DNA from: DATIKM01 sp035477595 | GTDB lineage: Bacteria; Armatimonadota; Chthonomonadetes; Chthonomonadales; CAJBBX01 | NCBI GenBank assembly: GCA_035477595.1 | Contig: DATIKM010000173.1 | Coordinates: 59,637 to 123,636, forward strand | Reading direction: 5' to 3' | Length of the DNA stretch: 64,000 nt | Shown here: piece by piece, positions 25,962 through 34,104 of the stretch | Layout: every line of letters begins with the position of its first letter | Numbering within the stretch: position 1 is the first letter of the stretch | Made by a program: the position numbers and the translations under genes | Notes under the pieces: model-generated | Seen by the model: the letters and a program-made list of their open reading frames with translations, nothing else | Told to the model about the DNA's origin: nothing | Database searches by the model: none

Positions 25962-27737
25962 CTACGCTCGGGGGAACCTCACCGTTGCCATGGTGCCGCC
26001 CACGTCGCAAAGTGTGAACGACCCGCCCAGACCTCCTCGCACCAGATCATTGACGATCCGCAGGCCAAGGTTCGGGCTGGCGGACGGATCGAGGCCCTGC
26101 GGCAGAGCGACGCCATCGTTGTACACCGTCACCCGCACCTCGCGCCCGTCCTCGGCGAGCCTCAGCTCGACCCGCCCCTCGTCCCGGTCTCGGAAGCCAT
26201 GCTCCACCGCGTTCTGCACCAGCTCGTTGATGGCGAGCGCGAGCGAGGTCGCCTGGTTGAGGGGCAGCCGGATCTCGGGTCCGACCACCGACATGTGGAC
26301 CGTCTTGCCGGGTGGCAGCACGCTCTGGTTGGTGGCGGTCAGGATGTGCTCGGCTACCTTGGTGATGCTCACGCTATCGAGGTCGTCGCGCGACAGCAGC
26401 TCGTGTACAGCAGCGATGGCCTGGATCCGCCCAAGGGTGTCCATCATCGCCTGCTCGACCGACGTGTACTCGCTGAAACGCATCTGGAGGCGGACCAGGC
26501 TGGCGATCTGCTGCAGATTGTTCTTGACCCGGTGGTGCATCTCCTGAACCACCGCGGACTTCACGAGCAGCTTTGCCTGCTCTACCGCCATGGCGGCCTG
26601 GGCGCCCAGGGCCTGGAGGATGGCGATCTCTTCCTTCTGGAACCGGTGAGGCTTCTCGGTGTAGCAGTTCAGGACGCCGATGGCCTCGCCGCGTGAGACC
26701 AGGGGCACCGCGGCCAGCGAGCACAGGCCGGCCCTGCGTGCGACATCGGGGAAGCGGTACTCGGGGTGGTCCTTCACGTCCGCCACCGTGATGACGCGCT
26801 TCTCCTGCACGGCGCGACCTGAAACGCTCTCGCCGACGCGCAGCCGCGGCTTCTCAGTGTACTCCTTCGACTGGCTCTGCGTTGCTTTGATCACCAGCTC
26901 GTCCGTGCTCGGCTCCACGAGCAGCACCGAGCAGACCCGGTAGTTCATGGTGCGGGCGGTCATGTCGACGAACAGCTTCAGCAGCTCGTCGATGTAGATG
27001 TTGCGCGTGATCGCCTCGCTGACTGCAGAGAGCGTGTGGATCTGCACCGCGGTCTTCTCAAGGTGACGCGTGCGACGGGCCTTCTGCACGGCGCCGGCCA
27101 CGTGGCTCGCGATCCCGGAGAGCACGCGCACCTGGTGCTTTGTGTACGACCTCGGCTGCCGCGTGCGCACGTTGATGACGCCGATGACCTCGTTGTTGAA
27201 GACCAGCGGGACCGAGAGGATGCTTTCGTACTCCTCCTCGTGGATCTCAGGGAAGTACTTGAAGCGGTGATCCTTCGTGGCCCCGCTCACCACGGCAACA
27301 TGGCGCCTCTCGCGGGCTACCCATCCCGTGATGCCCTCGCCCAACCGCAGTCGCAGACGGCCCACCATGCTGCGCGCCGTCTCGTCTGCCGCCCGCAGCA
27401 CGAGCTCGCGCCTCTCGCGATCATAGAGGTACACCTGGCACGAGTCGGTGCCGGTCACCTGCATCGCCGTGTCGGCGGTCGCCTTGAGGATTTCCTCGAG
27501 GTCAAAGGCAGACCCCGTTGCCTCGCCAACCCTGCGCAACGCCTCCGCCTCGGCGGTCCGGTCGTCGAGCTCTGTCCGCTGCCGCTCGATCAGGATGTGC
27601 GCCTCGCGCAGCTCGCGCTCGCGCGATTCCAGTTCGTCCTGAAGGAGCGCCACATCGGGGTTCTCGCTCCGCCTCCGCACGGCGAGGAGGCGTCGCAGAC
27701 GTATGGGCGAGCGCAAGCGTGTCACCTCTGTGCGCAC
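25962..27737 (-). CDS. Sensor histidine kinase with two GAF domains, HisKA_2 type
   Basis: A 591-residue soluble kinase: coiled coil (30-68), GAF domain 1 (about 75-215), GAF domain 2 (about 235-390), HisKA_2 dimerisation domain with EMHHRVKNNLQQ (phospho-acceptor histidine at 401 or 402), and HATPase_c with NELVQNAVEHGF (505-516, N-box) and GLRIVNDLV. There is no transmembrane helix, so it reads an intracellular signal through GAF ligands. The GTG start at 27737 is 54 bases after the ANTAR regulator stop. HisKA_2 kinases commonly pair with ANTAR regulators, as in EutW/EutV-type systems. Confidence 0.92.
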   Translation of the reverse strand: MRTEVTRLRSPIRLRRLLAVRRRSENPDVALLQDELESRERELREAHILIERQRTELDDRTAEAEALRRVGEATGSAFDLEEILKATADTAMQVTGTDSCQVYLYDRERRELVLRAADETARSMVGRLRLRLGEGITGWVARERRHVAVVSGATKDHRFKYFPEIHEEEYESILSVPLVFNNEVIGVINVRTRQPRSYTKHQVRVLSGIASHVAGAVQKARRTRHLEKTAVQIHTLSAVSEAITRNIYIDELLKLFVDMTARTMNYRVCSVLLVEPSTDELVIKATQSQSKEYTEKPRLRVGESVSGRAVQEKRVITVADVKDHPEYRFPDVARRAGLCSLAAVPLVSRGEAIGVLNCYTEKPHRFQKEEIAILQALGAQAAMAVEQAKLLVKSAVVQEMHHRVKNNLQQIASLVRLQMRFSEYTSVEQAMMDTLGRIQAIAAVHELLSRDDLDSVSITKVAEHILTATNQSVLPPGKTVHMSVVGPEIRLPLNQATSLALAINELVQNAVEHGFRDRDEGRVELRLAEDGREVRVTVYNDGVALPQGLDPSASPNLGLRIVNDLVRGGLGGSFTLCDVGGTMATVRFPRA

Positions 27738-27791
27738 TCTGGGCGTTCGTCGGACCTGATCGACCCCTGCGTCGGTCGGCGCCCCAAATGA

Positions 27792-28388
27792 CTAGACGTT
27801 GTGGGCAATGATTATCGCTTCCGCGATCTCGCGCATCGACTTGCGTGTGTTCATGCTCTGGAGCTGGATGCGTCGGAACGCCTCCTGCTCCTTCAGGCCG
27901 TACTGGTCCATCAGGATGCCCTTGGCTCGGTCGACCGCTTTGCGCGTCTCCAGCTTGTCCTCGAGGTCGCGCGCCTGCGAGTCGACGGCCACGAACTCCT
28001 CCCACCTGCTGAGGGCGACCTCGATGGCGGGAACCACGTCGGACTGCTTGAACGGCTTCACCATGTAGGAGTAGACGCCGGCCTCCTTGGCGCGGTCGAT
28101 CAGATCCCCCTGGCTGTACGCGGTGAGAAGGATGACCGGCGCGATCCGCTCCTCGCTGATCAGCTTGGCGGCATCGATGCCGTCCATCACGGGCATCTTG
28201 ATGTCCAGAATCACCACGTCCGGCCTGAGCGAGCGCGCGGCTTCGAGCGCGGCCGCGCCGTCTCCGGATTCGGCGACCACGTCGTATCCCGCATCCTCGA
28301 GCATCTTCCTGAGATCCATCCGGATGAGCGGCTCATCGTCGGCGATCACCACCCGCTGGCGGGTGGGTCTGGCGCTTGGATCCGTCAC
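27792..28388 (-). CDS. Response regulator with ANTAR RNA-binding output domain
   Basis: A 198-residue antitermination regulator. The receiver domain (10-128) has the acidic pocket D18/D19, phospho-acceptor D62 in VVILDIKMPVMDG, T89 and K111. An ANTAR domain follows (about 142-198; RKAVDRAKGILMDQYGLKE). Phosphorylated ANTAR proteins dimerise and bind paired hairpins in mRNA leaders to prevent termination. The GTG at 28388 follows GGAG at ten bases; the long upstream in-frame extension is low-complexity and rejected. It leads a two-gene operon with the kinase. Target leaders are not evident in this window. Confidence 0.93.
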   Translation of the reverse strand: MTDPSARPTRQRVVIADDEPLIRMDLRKMLEDAGYDVVAESGDGAAALEAARSLRPDVVILDIKMPVMDGIDAAKLISEERIAPVILLTAYSQGDLIDRAKEAGVYSYMVKPFKQSDVVPAIEVALSRWEEFVAVDSQARDLEDKLETRKAVDRAKGILMDQYGLKEQEAFRRIQLQSMNTRKSMREIAEAIIIAHNV

Positions 28389-28635
28389 TTTGAGGTATCT
28401 CCTTGGCTCATGCGTCAGCTCGGCGCGCACCCATGCGCTGGCTGCGGCCAACGGCAACCGGACGGAGAGTGACACCGGCGAACCACCCAGGGCGGCGACC
28501 CAGAAAGGAACGAGAGGCGATCGCGGAGTCGCAAAGGGCGGGGGCCGAGCGGGAGGACCTGCAGCCGGCAGCCGTCCGAGAAGGCCCTGGCGACGCCATC
28601 GGCGCAAGGGCGGCATGTGGGTGCGCGACCCTTGG

Positions 28636-28665
28636 TTGACGGGTCTGGCAGCGGCATTGTACAAT
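28636..28665 (+). promoter_or_regulatory. Promoter of the presenilin-like gene
   Basis: TTGACG (28636-28641), an 18-base spacer and TACAAT (28660-28665) give a transcript start near 28672, a short leader to the ATG at 28710. The gene-free region 28389-28709 holds this and, in the opposite direction, the unresolved promoter of the ANTAR regulator; I see nothing else in it. Confidence 0.65.
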
Positions 28666-28709
28666 TCGCGCATGCGCTCTGTCAAAGGCGCCGCGCGGTT
28701 GCATCGTCC

Positions 28710-29705
28710 ATGAGCCAGCCCGCGGCCCCGTCCACCGGCTTGCCCGAAGCGTCTCCCCCGTCGTCCGCTGCGTGCACCCACGCTCGGCGCAGGCGCTGCG
28801 CTCTCTACCTTGCCGCGGCCTACCTGTGCACCACGGCAGTCGCCGTCTACCTTCTGCCCGCCGCCCTCCACACCGTGGTCGCGTCCACCCTGGCCGCCCT
28901 CGCAATCGCCATCTCGCTCGCGGCGCTGACGGCCGGATGCCTGACGGCGACCCGAGCCCTGCTGGTGAGCGTGGCTGCCTCCGGCGTCGCCATCGTGCCG
29001 TTGCAGATCGGGTATGTCGTGGGCCACCTTGTCCCTCCGTGGAGCCTGCTGCTCGCGGTGCCAGGCCTGCCTGAGGTGCTGGTGGTCTGGTTCGCGGCCT
29101 CGGTGGGAGCTCTGCTGGCGCGCCTGTTGCGTACGGCGAACCTCATACCGCCGGTCGCCTTCGCGCTCTGCATGGCCGACCTATGGACGGTCTGGCTCGG
29201 CGGCCCCGTCCAGCGAATGATGGAGAGCCCGCATCCGACCGCCCAGGCCGTGGTGCGTGTGATGACGGTGCAGCTTCCGGCGCCCCGCGATGGCGCCGCC
29301 CAGATCGCCATAGTGGGATTCGCCGACTTCCTCTTCGTTGGCTTCTTCGTGGCGGCGCTCTGCCGCCTTGTCAACGACGCGCGCGTCCTTCGGCGCACCC
29401 TCGTGTCAGTCGTTGTCGTGCTTGTCGCTTACATGGCGATCGTTGTCTTCGCGCCCCACAACCTGGCGCTGCCGGCGCTCCTGCCCATGGGAGTCGCGGT
29501 CGTGGCGGTGAACTGGCGGCACTTCCGGTACACGCGGTCCGAGGTGTTCGCGCTCATCTATGCCGGTCTGGCGGTCGTTGCCGTGGTCGCCGGTCTGGCG
29601 TGGATGAGCCGGCGCCCTCCTCCCCCCGACGCTGAGGTGGAGCCCAGGCGATCAGGGGCCGCAGCTCCTCAGAACCCGGGGCCGGTCGTCGTTTCGTCGA
29701 GGTAG
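28710..29705 (+). CDS. Multi-pass membrane protein, candidate presenilin-like aspartyl protease
   Basis: A 331-residue protein with about nine hydrophobic helices (about 31-52, 55-75, 82-104, 112-139, 146-164, 196-219, 230-248, 252-268, 280-299) and a short polar tail. Three motifs match the order and spacing of the GxGD/presenilin family: ADLWTVWLGGPVQRMMES with D157 (YD motif place), GFADFLFVGFF with D206 (GxGD place, second glycine replaced by alanine) and ALPALLP at 253-259 (the PAL motif). Presenilins cleave transmembrane helices with the two aspartates. If the resemblance holds, this is a bacterial member with an altered GxGD box; activity is unproven. It overlaps the convergent kinase gene by 37 bases. 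Confidence 0.55.
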   Translation: MSQPAAPSTGLPEASPPSSAACTHARRRRCALYLAAAYLCTTAVAVYLLPAALHTVVASTLAALAIAISLAALTAGCLTATRALLVSVAASGVAIVPLQIGYVVGHLVPPWSLLLAVPGLPEVLVVWFAASVGALLARLLRTANLIPPVAFALCMADLWTVWLGGPVQRMMESPHPTAQAVVRVMTVQLPAPRDGAAQIAIVGFADFLFVGFFVAALCRLVNDARVLRRTLVSVVVVLVAYMAIVVFAPHNLALPALLPMGVAVVAVNWRHFRYTRSEVFALIYAGLAVVAVVAGLAWMSRRPPPPDAEVEPRRSGAAAPQNPGPVVVSSR

Positions 29706-31432
29706 CGGCGGGCGTCGCGGGCATACTCGGTGCCCGGCGCCTCGCCGATCACCCCCTGCCACAACTCGCGCGCGCGCTCCGTCTGGCCGGCGTCATACGC
29801 CCTGATCCCCTCGACGAGGGCCTGTCGCGCGCGCTCCATGCGCCGCTGAAGCACGGTGTCGTCGCCGGGCGCCGCCGGGTTTGTGGATCCTGGCGCCGAC
29901 GCGAAGCCGCCATCGCCCTGCCCGCCCAGACCCGTGCTGTAGCGCTCGTAGAGGACCCCCAGGTTGTGCCGGACGGCCGCCTCGAGCTGCTCCTCGTTAT
30001 TGGAGCGGTCGCTACGGCTCTGGGGAAGCAGCGAGAGGGCGCTGCGCCAGTACCACTCGGCGCCCGCGTAGTCGCCTAACTCAAACCGCTGCGTGCCCAG
30101 CCTGTTGTAGATGCTCGCGAGGCTCGTCCTGGCCTCACGGGCGGCACGGGGGTCGCCGTAGCGCGCCACCTCTTCGAGCTCGTTCGCCGCGCCCCGCAGG
30201 TCGCTGCCGGCGACGCGCTGACGTCCCTCGGAGGCGGCGAACTGCCCCGCCCGCACCCCTCTCTGCTCGCGATGCACCTCGAAGGCCCGGATGAACAGCA
30301 GCACGAGGGCCACCACCGCGGCGGAGATTGCCATACTCACCGCCATCACGGTAGCGAAGGTGCGCGCCCCGTCGCCTACGACGAGCCTGCGGCCCGGGCG
30401 ATGGGGCGCAAACGCCGGGGACTGCGCGGATGGGCTCCCCTGCGGGGCGCCCGATGGACCCCACGTGACGAACGGGCCCGCGCAGGGGGCCGGTCCCGCA
30501 GCGGGAGGTTGTGCGGCTGCGGATGGGACGCCCGTCGGCGGTGCCTGCGCCTGCGACGCCTGAGAGAGGGGGCCGGACGTCGTAGATACCTGGCCCGGCG
30601 CCGGCAGGAACATGGCGGGCGGGGCGTCCCCGGCCTTCAGGAGCCGCCGGAGCTCGTCGGCAGAGGCCGGCCGCCCCTGCGGGCGCTTCTCCAGACAGCG
30701 CCGAACCGCCAGTTCGACGCCGTAGGAGACCCCCATGAGCGGCGCCGGCTCGGCATTCATGATGTGGTACGTGATGCTGACGACGTTGTCGCCCACAAAG
30801 GGCTTGCGTCCGGCGAGCATCTCGTAGAGCACCACACCCAGCGAGAAGAGGTCCGAGCGGTGATCGATGGCACCTCCCACGATCTGCTCAGGCGACATGT
30901 AGCTCGGCGTACCGAAGACCTGTCCGTCGGCAGTGAGCGACGCCTCCTCGCTGAGGCGTGCGATGCCGAAGTCCGTCAGCTTGGCGAGACCGCCCGGCAG
31001 GAGGTGGATGTTGTCCGGTTTGACGTCCCGGTGCACAACGCCGTGCGAGTGCGCATGCGACAGCGCCGAGAGCACCTGAAGCGCGATGTCGACTGCCTCG
31101 CGCTCGGGCAGGGCGGCGCGCGCCCTCAGCTCGTCGCGAAGGGTGTTCCCTTCGAGGAACTCCATCGCGATGTAGTACCTGCCTGCGTGCTCTTCGAAGG
31201 AGAATATGGTGACGGTGTTGGGGTGGGAGAGACGGCCTGCGGCGCGCGCCTCGCGGCTGAACCTCTCGATCCGCTCGGTCCGCGCCTGCCCCGTGAGGTT
31301 CGCGGGGAGCAGAAGCTCCTTCACGGCCAGTCGGCGGCCCATGGCGACGTCGACCGCTTCGTACACGACATCATTCGACCGCGCGATTTCCCGCACGATG
31401 CGGTACTTGCTGGCGATAAGGTCGGTGCTCAT
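29669..31432 (-). CDS. Membrane Ser/Thr protein kinase with C-terminal TPR-like region
   Basis: A 587-residue kinase. The kinase domain (1-265) shows catalytic lysine K38 (AVKEL), HRD with D136 (VVHRDVKPDN), DFG at 154-156, and SPE (180-182) in the activation loop end. The nucleotide-binding loop is unusual: IARSNDVVYEAVD replaces the usual GxGxxG. A proline/glutamine-rich linker (270-345) leads to one transmembrane helix (about 358-382) and an extracytoplasmic region with repeats of TPR-like helices. The ATG at 31432 is used because upstream codons overlap the KptA-like gene. It is the last gene of the operon with PP2C, VWA and FHA proteins. Confidence 0.9.
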   Translation of the reverse strand: MSTDLIASKYRIVREIARSNDVVYEAVDVAMGRRLAVKELLLPANLTGQARTERIERFSREARAAGRLSHPNTVTIFSFEEHAGRYYIAMEFLEGNTLRDELRARAALPEREAVDIALQVLSALSHAHSHGVVHRDVKPDNIHLLPGGLAKLTDFGIARLSEEASLTADGQVFGTPSYMSPEQIVGGAIDHRSDLFSLGVVLYEMLAGRKPFVGDNVVSITYHIMNAEPAPLMGVSYGVELAVRRCLEKRPQGRPASADELRRLLKAGDAPPAMFLPAPGQVSTTSGPLSQASQAQAPPTGVPSAAAQPPAAGPAPCAGPFVTWGPSGAPQGSPSAQSPAFAPHRPGRRLVVGDGARTFATVMAVSMAISAAVVALVLLFIRAFEVHREQRGVRAGQFAASEGRQRVAGSDLRGAANELEEVARYGDPRAAREARTSLASIYNRLGTQRFELGDYAGAEWYWRSALSLLPQSRSDRSNNEEQLEAAVRHNLGVLYERYSTGLGGQGDGGFASAPGSTNPAAPGDDTVLQRRMERARQALVEGIRAYDAGQTERARELWQGVIGEAPGTEYARDARRYLDETTTGPGF

Positions 31433-31460
31433 CGACCCCTCGGGTTCCGCAGGCCTCAGC

Positions 31461-32126
31461 TCATCGCCGGCGCGGCGAATGACGCGGTCTCCTGCGCAGC
31501 GGGCCAGCACTCACGCGTCGCTCCCGCCGCGGCTCGGCCTCGTCCGGCTCCGCGCCACCTTCCCCGGTGGCGCCCCGGGCGCGCCGCACGGGGGTCAGGT
31601 GGTCCGGCGACAACGGATCGCTCAGCCACACGCCCGCTCCGCGCGGGTAGAACCGAACTCCCGCGGCGTGCGCATCGGAAGCGGCAACCGCCAGCACGAG
31701 AGGGTCCACGCCGCGGCGGCTTGCGCGCTCCGCCGCCACGCGCCGCTCGACGTACAGGTGCACGAACCGGCGCTTCACGGGCCGCAGCCCGACGGCCGCG
31801 ATCCGCTCCGCGAAGCGCGGCGGAACCGCCGCGTACAGCACCGACGGCGGCGCGCTCTCATGCGCCGGTGCGTCCATCTCGATGGAATGTCCATAGCGCG
31901 CCCGCATTCGCTGGCCCTCCACCTCGAGCTTGCGGCGCTGGTCGCCATGGGCCATGAGTGCTACCTCGGACGCGTCTACCGTGTAGCCCGCGCGCTCGAG
32001 GGCCAGGGCTATGCTATCGATGGACGCCCAGCCGTCCCCCTCGATCTTCAGGCCCACGTCCTGCGGGCGGTGCCTGAGCCAGCGCAATACCAAGCGGACC
32101 GCCTCAGCGCGCATTGTAGGGTCCAT
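31461..32126 (-). CDS. kptA: RNA 2'-phosphotransferase (KptA/Tpt1-like)
   Basis: KptA/Tpt1 enzymes move a 2'-phosphate from RNA to NAD+, releasing nicotinamide. The 221-residue protein carries R18-H19 in WLRHRPQDVGL, MRARYGHSIEMD (R75/R77 region), VHLYVE, and RRGVDPLVLAV with a late arginine, matching the R-H-R-R catalytic set. The LYHGT-type NAD-binding motif is LYAAV here. The winged-helix N-domain and NAD-binding C-domain order are normal, with a basic C-terminal tail. AAGGAG precedes the ATG at 32126. It is embedded between a PP2C phosphatase and a Ser/Thr kinase gene, an unusual place; most bacteria lack the tRNA splicing reaction it serves in eukaryotes. Confidence 0.82.
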   Translation of the reverse strand: MDPTMRAEAVRLVLRWLRHRPQDVGLKIEGDGWASIDSIALALERAGYTVDASEVALMAHGDQRRKLEVEGQRMRARYGHSIEMDAPAHESAPPSVLYAAVPPRFAERIAAVGLRPVKRRFVHLYVERRVAAERASRRGVDPLVLAVAASDAHAAGVRFYPRGAGVWLSDPLSPDHLTPVRRARGATGEGGAEPDEAEPRRERRVSAGPLRRRPRHSPRRR

Positions 32127-32152
32127 CGGTGCTCCTTCGTGCTCCAAGCTGC

Positions 32153-33055
32153 CTATGACGCCGCGCCCCTGCTCCAGAGATCGAGCGACCGGACCTCCAG
32201 AACGCAGACCGTGATGTTGTCGCGCCCACCGCGCGCGTTCGCAAGCTCCACCAACTGGCGGCAGGCCTCGCAGGGCGCATGGCCGCCCGCCACCAGCAGG
32301 ATCTCCTCGTCAGACACGTGGGTCGTGAGCCCGTCCGAGCAGAGCACCCACCTGTCGCCAGGCGCGACTGTCTCCTCGAGCAGTTCGGGCTCGACGGACG
32401 GCCATGCTCCAATCGACCGTGTGATCACGTTGCGATAGGGCGACTGCTCCGCCTGCTCCAGCGTCAGCGCCCCGATCCTCACCTGCTCGGCCACCCACGA
32501 GTGGTCCCGCGTGATCTGGCGGATCGCTCCGTCTCGCACCAGGTAGGCGCGGCTGTCACCCACATGGGCCACAAGCGCCCGATCCTCGATGAGTGCCACC
32601 GCCGTGAGCGTCGTGCCCATTCCACTGCGCCCTGGCGCCTCCATGGCAACACTGTGTATACGGTTGTTCGCCTCCGCGATGGCGTCTTCCAGCGCCTCCG
32701 CCGGTTCGTCCGCGACGCTGTCGAAGTAGCCGGCGATCACCAGCTTCAGCGCGATCTCCGAGGCGATCTGGCCAGCCGCATGTCCGCCCATGCCGTCGGC
32801 GACAGCGTAGACAGCGCCCCGCGTCGCCAGGAGCGTCGGGTCGTCCGGCTCATAGAAGTCGAACTTGTCCTCGTTGTTCTCGCGGACTCGGCCCAGGTCG
32901 GTGCGCGCGCCAAACCGCACTTGGGCCGTGACTCGTGGCACGGCACTCTCACGCTCCCGCCAGCCGCGTACCAGCTCGTCCCGGGAGAACCGCGCCGTGA
33001 TCTCCTGGTCGTCGTCGACCGCAACAAGACCGGAGCGATCTGGCTGCTCGGTCAT
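32153..33055 (-). CDS. PP2C-family Ser/Thr protein phosphatase
   Basis: A 300-residue metal-dependent phosphatase with the PP2C motif set: RVRENNEDKFDF (57-68), VADGMGGHAAG (86-96), VAHVGDSRAYL, CSDGLTTHVSDEE and GGRDNITVCVLE. These hold the two metal-binding aspartates. It would remove phosphates written by the operon's kinase. The ATG at 33055 overlaps the FHA/zinc-ribbon gene stop (ATGA). There is no transmembrane segment, so it acts in the cytoplasm. Confidence 0.93.
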   Translation of the reverse strand: MTEQPDRSGLVAVDDDQEITARFSRDELVRGWRERESAVPRVTAQVRFGARTDLGRVRENNEDKFDFYEPDDPTLLATRGAVYAVADGMGGHAAGQIASEIALKLVIAGYFDSVADEPAEALEDAIAEANNRIHSVAMEAPGRSGMGTTLTAVALIEDRALVAHVGDSRAYLVRDGAIRQITRDHSWVAEQVRIGALTLEQAEQSPYRNVITRSIGAWPSVEPELLEETVAPGDRWVLCSDGLTTHVSDEEILLVAGGHAPCEACRQLVELANARGGRDNITVCVLEVRSLDLWSRGAAS

Positions 33056-34071
33056 GGCTCGTCGGTCCGCACGGGCTCGTCGGCCGCGCCTCCACACAGC
33101 ACAGCGGACCTGTCACCGGATGCGGCCGACTCGTCCTCGTCGGCAGGTGCGACCTGCGCCTCCTCGGGCGCCGGCGCGGCCACCTCGAAGCGGTACACTC
33201 CGTGTCCCAGGCCGACCTCATCGCCAGGCACCAGCCCCTGCGGCATGTCGGGGGCGAGACGCAGGCCGTTCACCGTGGTCCCGTTCGTGCTGCCCAGATC
33301 CGTGATCGTCCACACACCATCGGTGCACGCAACGATCGCGTGGCGGCCCGAGAGGTACGGGTCGCCGCCCAGCGTCAGGTCGTTGCCCGCTCGCCGGCCG
33401 ATGGTCGTCGCCTTCCCGCCAAGAGCGTACGGGCCGCCGCCGCCGATCGGCTGCAGGCACGCCGGCGCACCCGCCATGCCTGTACCTTCAGCCAGCAACG
33501 ACCCGGGTGGCGCGTCTACCACCGTTCTCGCGGAGGACGCCGCGGTCGCGTCCACAGGGCCTACGAGTGTGAGCGTCACGACACCGAACCGCAGACTCGC
33601 GCCGGACGCCGCCTCTACCGGCTCGTCACGCGGCGCCGGACCGCCGTCCACCGCCGTGCCGTTCGTGCTCCCGAGGTCCATCACCGCGACGCACTCGTTC
33701 TGGACGCGCACCACGGCGTGGCGGCGCGAGACCGTCGCGTCCATCAGCAGCACGTCGGCCGCCTCTCGCCCCACGGTATTGTCGCCCTCATGCAGTGGGA
33801 AGCGTCGCCCGCCGGCATCCACCAGCTCGAACTGCGTTGCCGCCTCCTCTGGTGCGGCGCCCGCCTGACCAGGGGTCGAGTTCAGCAGGAAACCGCACTC
33901 GGAGCAGTACTGCTCCAGTCCGGCGTTCGTCGCGGCGCATACAGGGCAGACCTGCGCGGGCGCCATCTGTGTCGTGGAGGCGTCGGGCAGCCGCGACGAG
34001 GCAACGATGGTCGGGTCGGCGCCCTGCTGACCGGCTGCCATCACGCGCGTAGAATCCGAGGGTTCCTGCAT
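33052..34071 (-). CDS. Zinc-ribbon protein with two FHA domains
   Basis: A 339-residue soluble protein with a zinc ribbon CPVCx10CSECG (C42, C45, C56, C59) and two FHA domains (about 80-165 and 215-300). Both keep the phospho-threonine-binding core: TVGREAADVLLMDATVSRRH with LGSTNGT, and TIGRRAGNDLTLGGDPYLSGR with LGSTNGTTVNG. FHA domains bind phosphorylated threonine on partner proteins, so this is a reader or scaffold in the kinase/phosphatase module. Its C-terminal 40 residues are acidic. PP2C is translationally coupled downstream. Confidence 0.9.
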   Translation of the reverse strand: MQEPSDSTRVMAAGQQGADPTIVASSRLPDASTTQMAPAQVCPVCAATNAGLEQYCSECGFLLNSTPGQAGAAPEEAATQFELVDAGGRRFPLHEGDNTVGREAADVLLMDATVSRRHAVVRVQNECVAVMDLGSTNGTAVDGGPAPRDEPVEAASGASLRFGVVTLTLVGPVDATAASSARTVVDAPPGSLLAEGTGMAGAPACLQPIGGGGPYALGGKATTIGRRAGNDLTLGGDPYLSGRHAIVACTDGVWTITDLGSTNGTTVNGLRLAPDMPQGLVPGDEVGLGHGVYRFEVAAPAPEEAQVAPADEDESAASGDRSAVLCGGAADEPVRTDEP

Positions 34072-34104
34072 AGGTCGACGGCCTCCTGCCGTGGCGCGGT
34101 TGCG

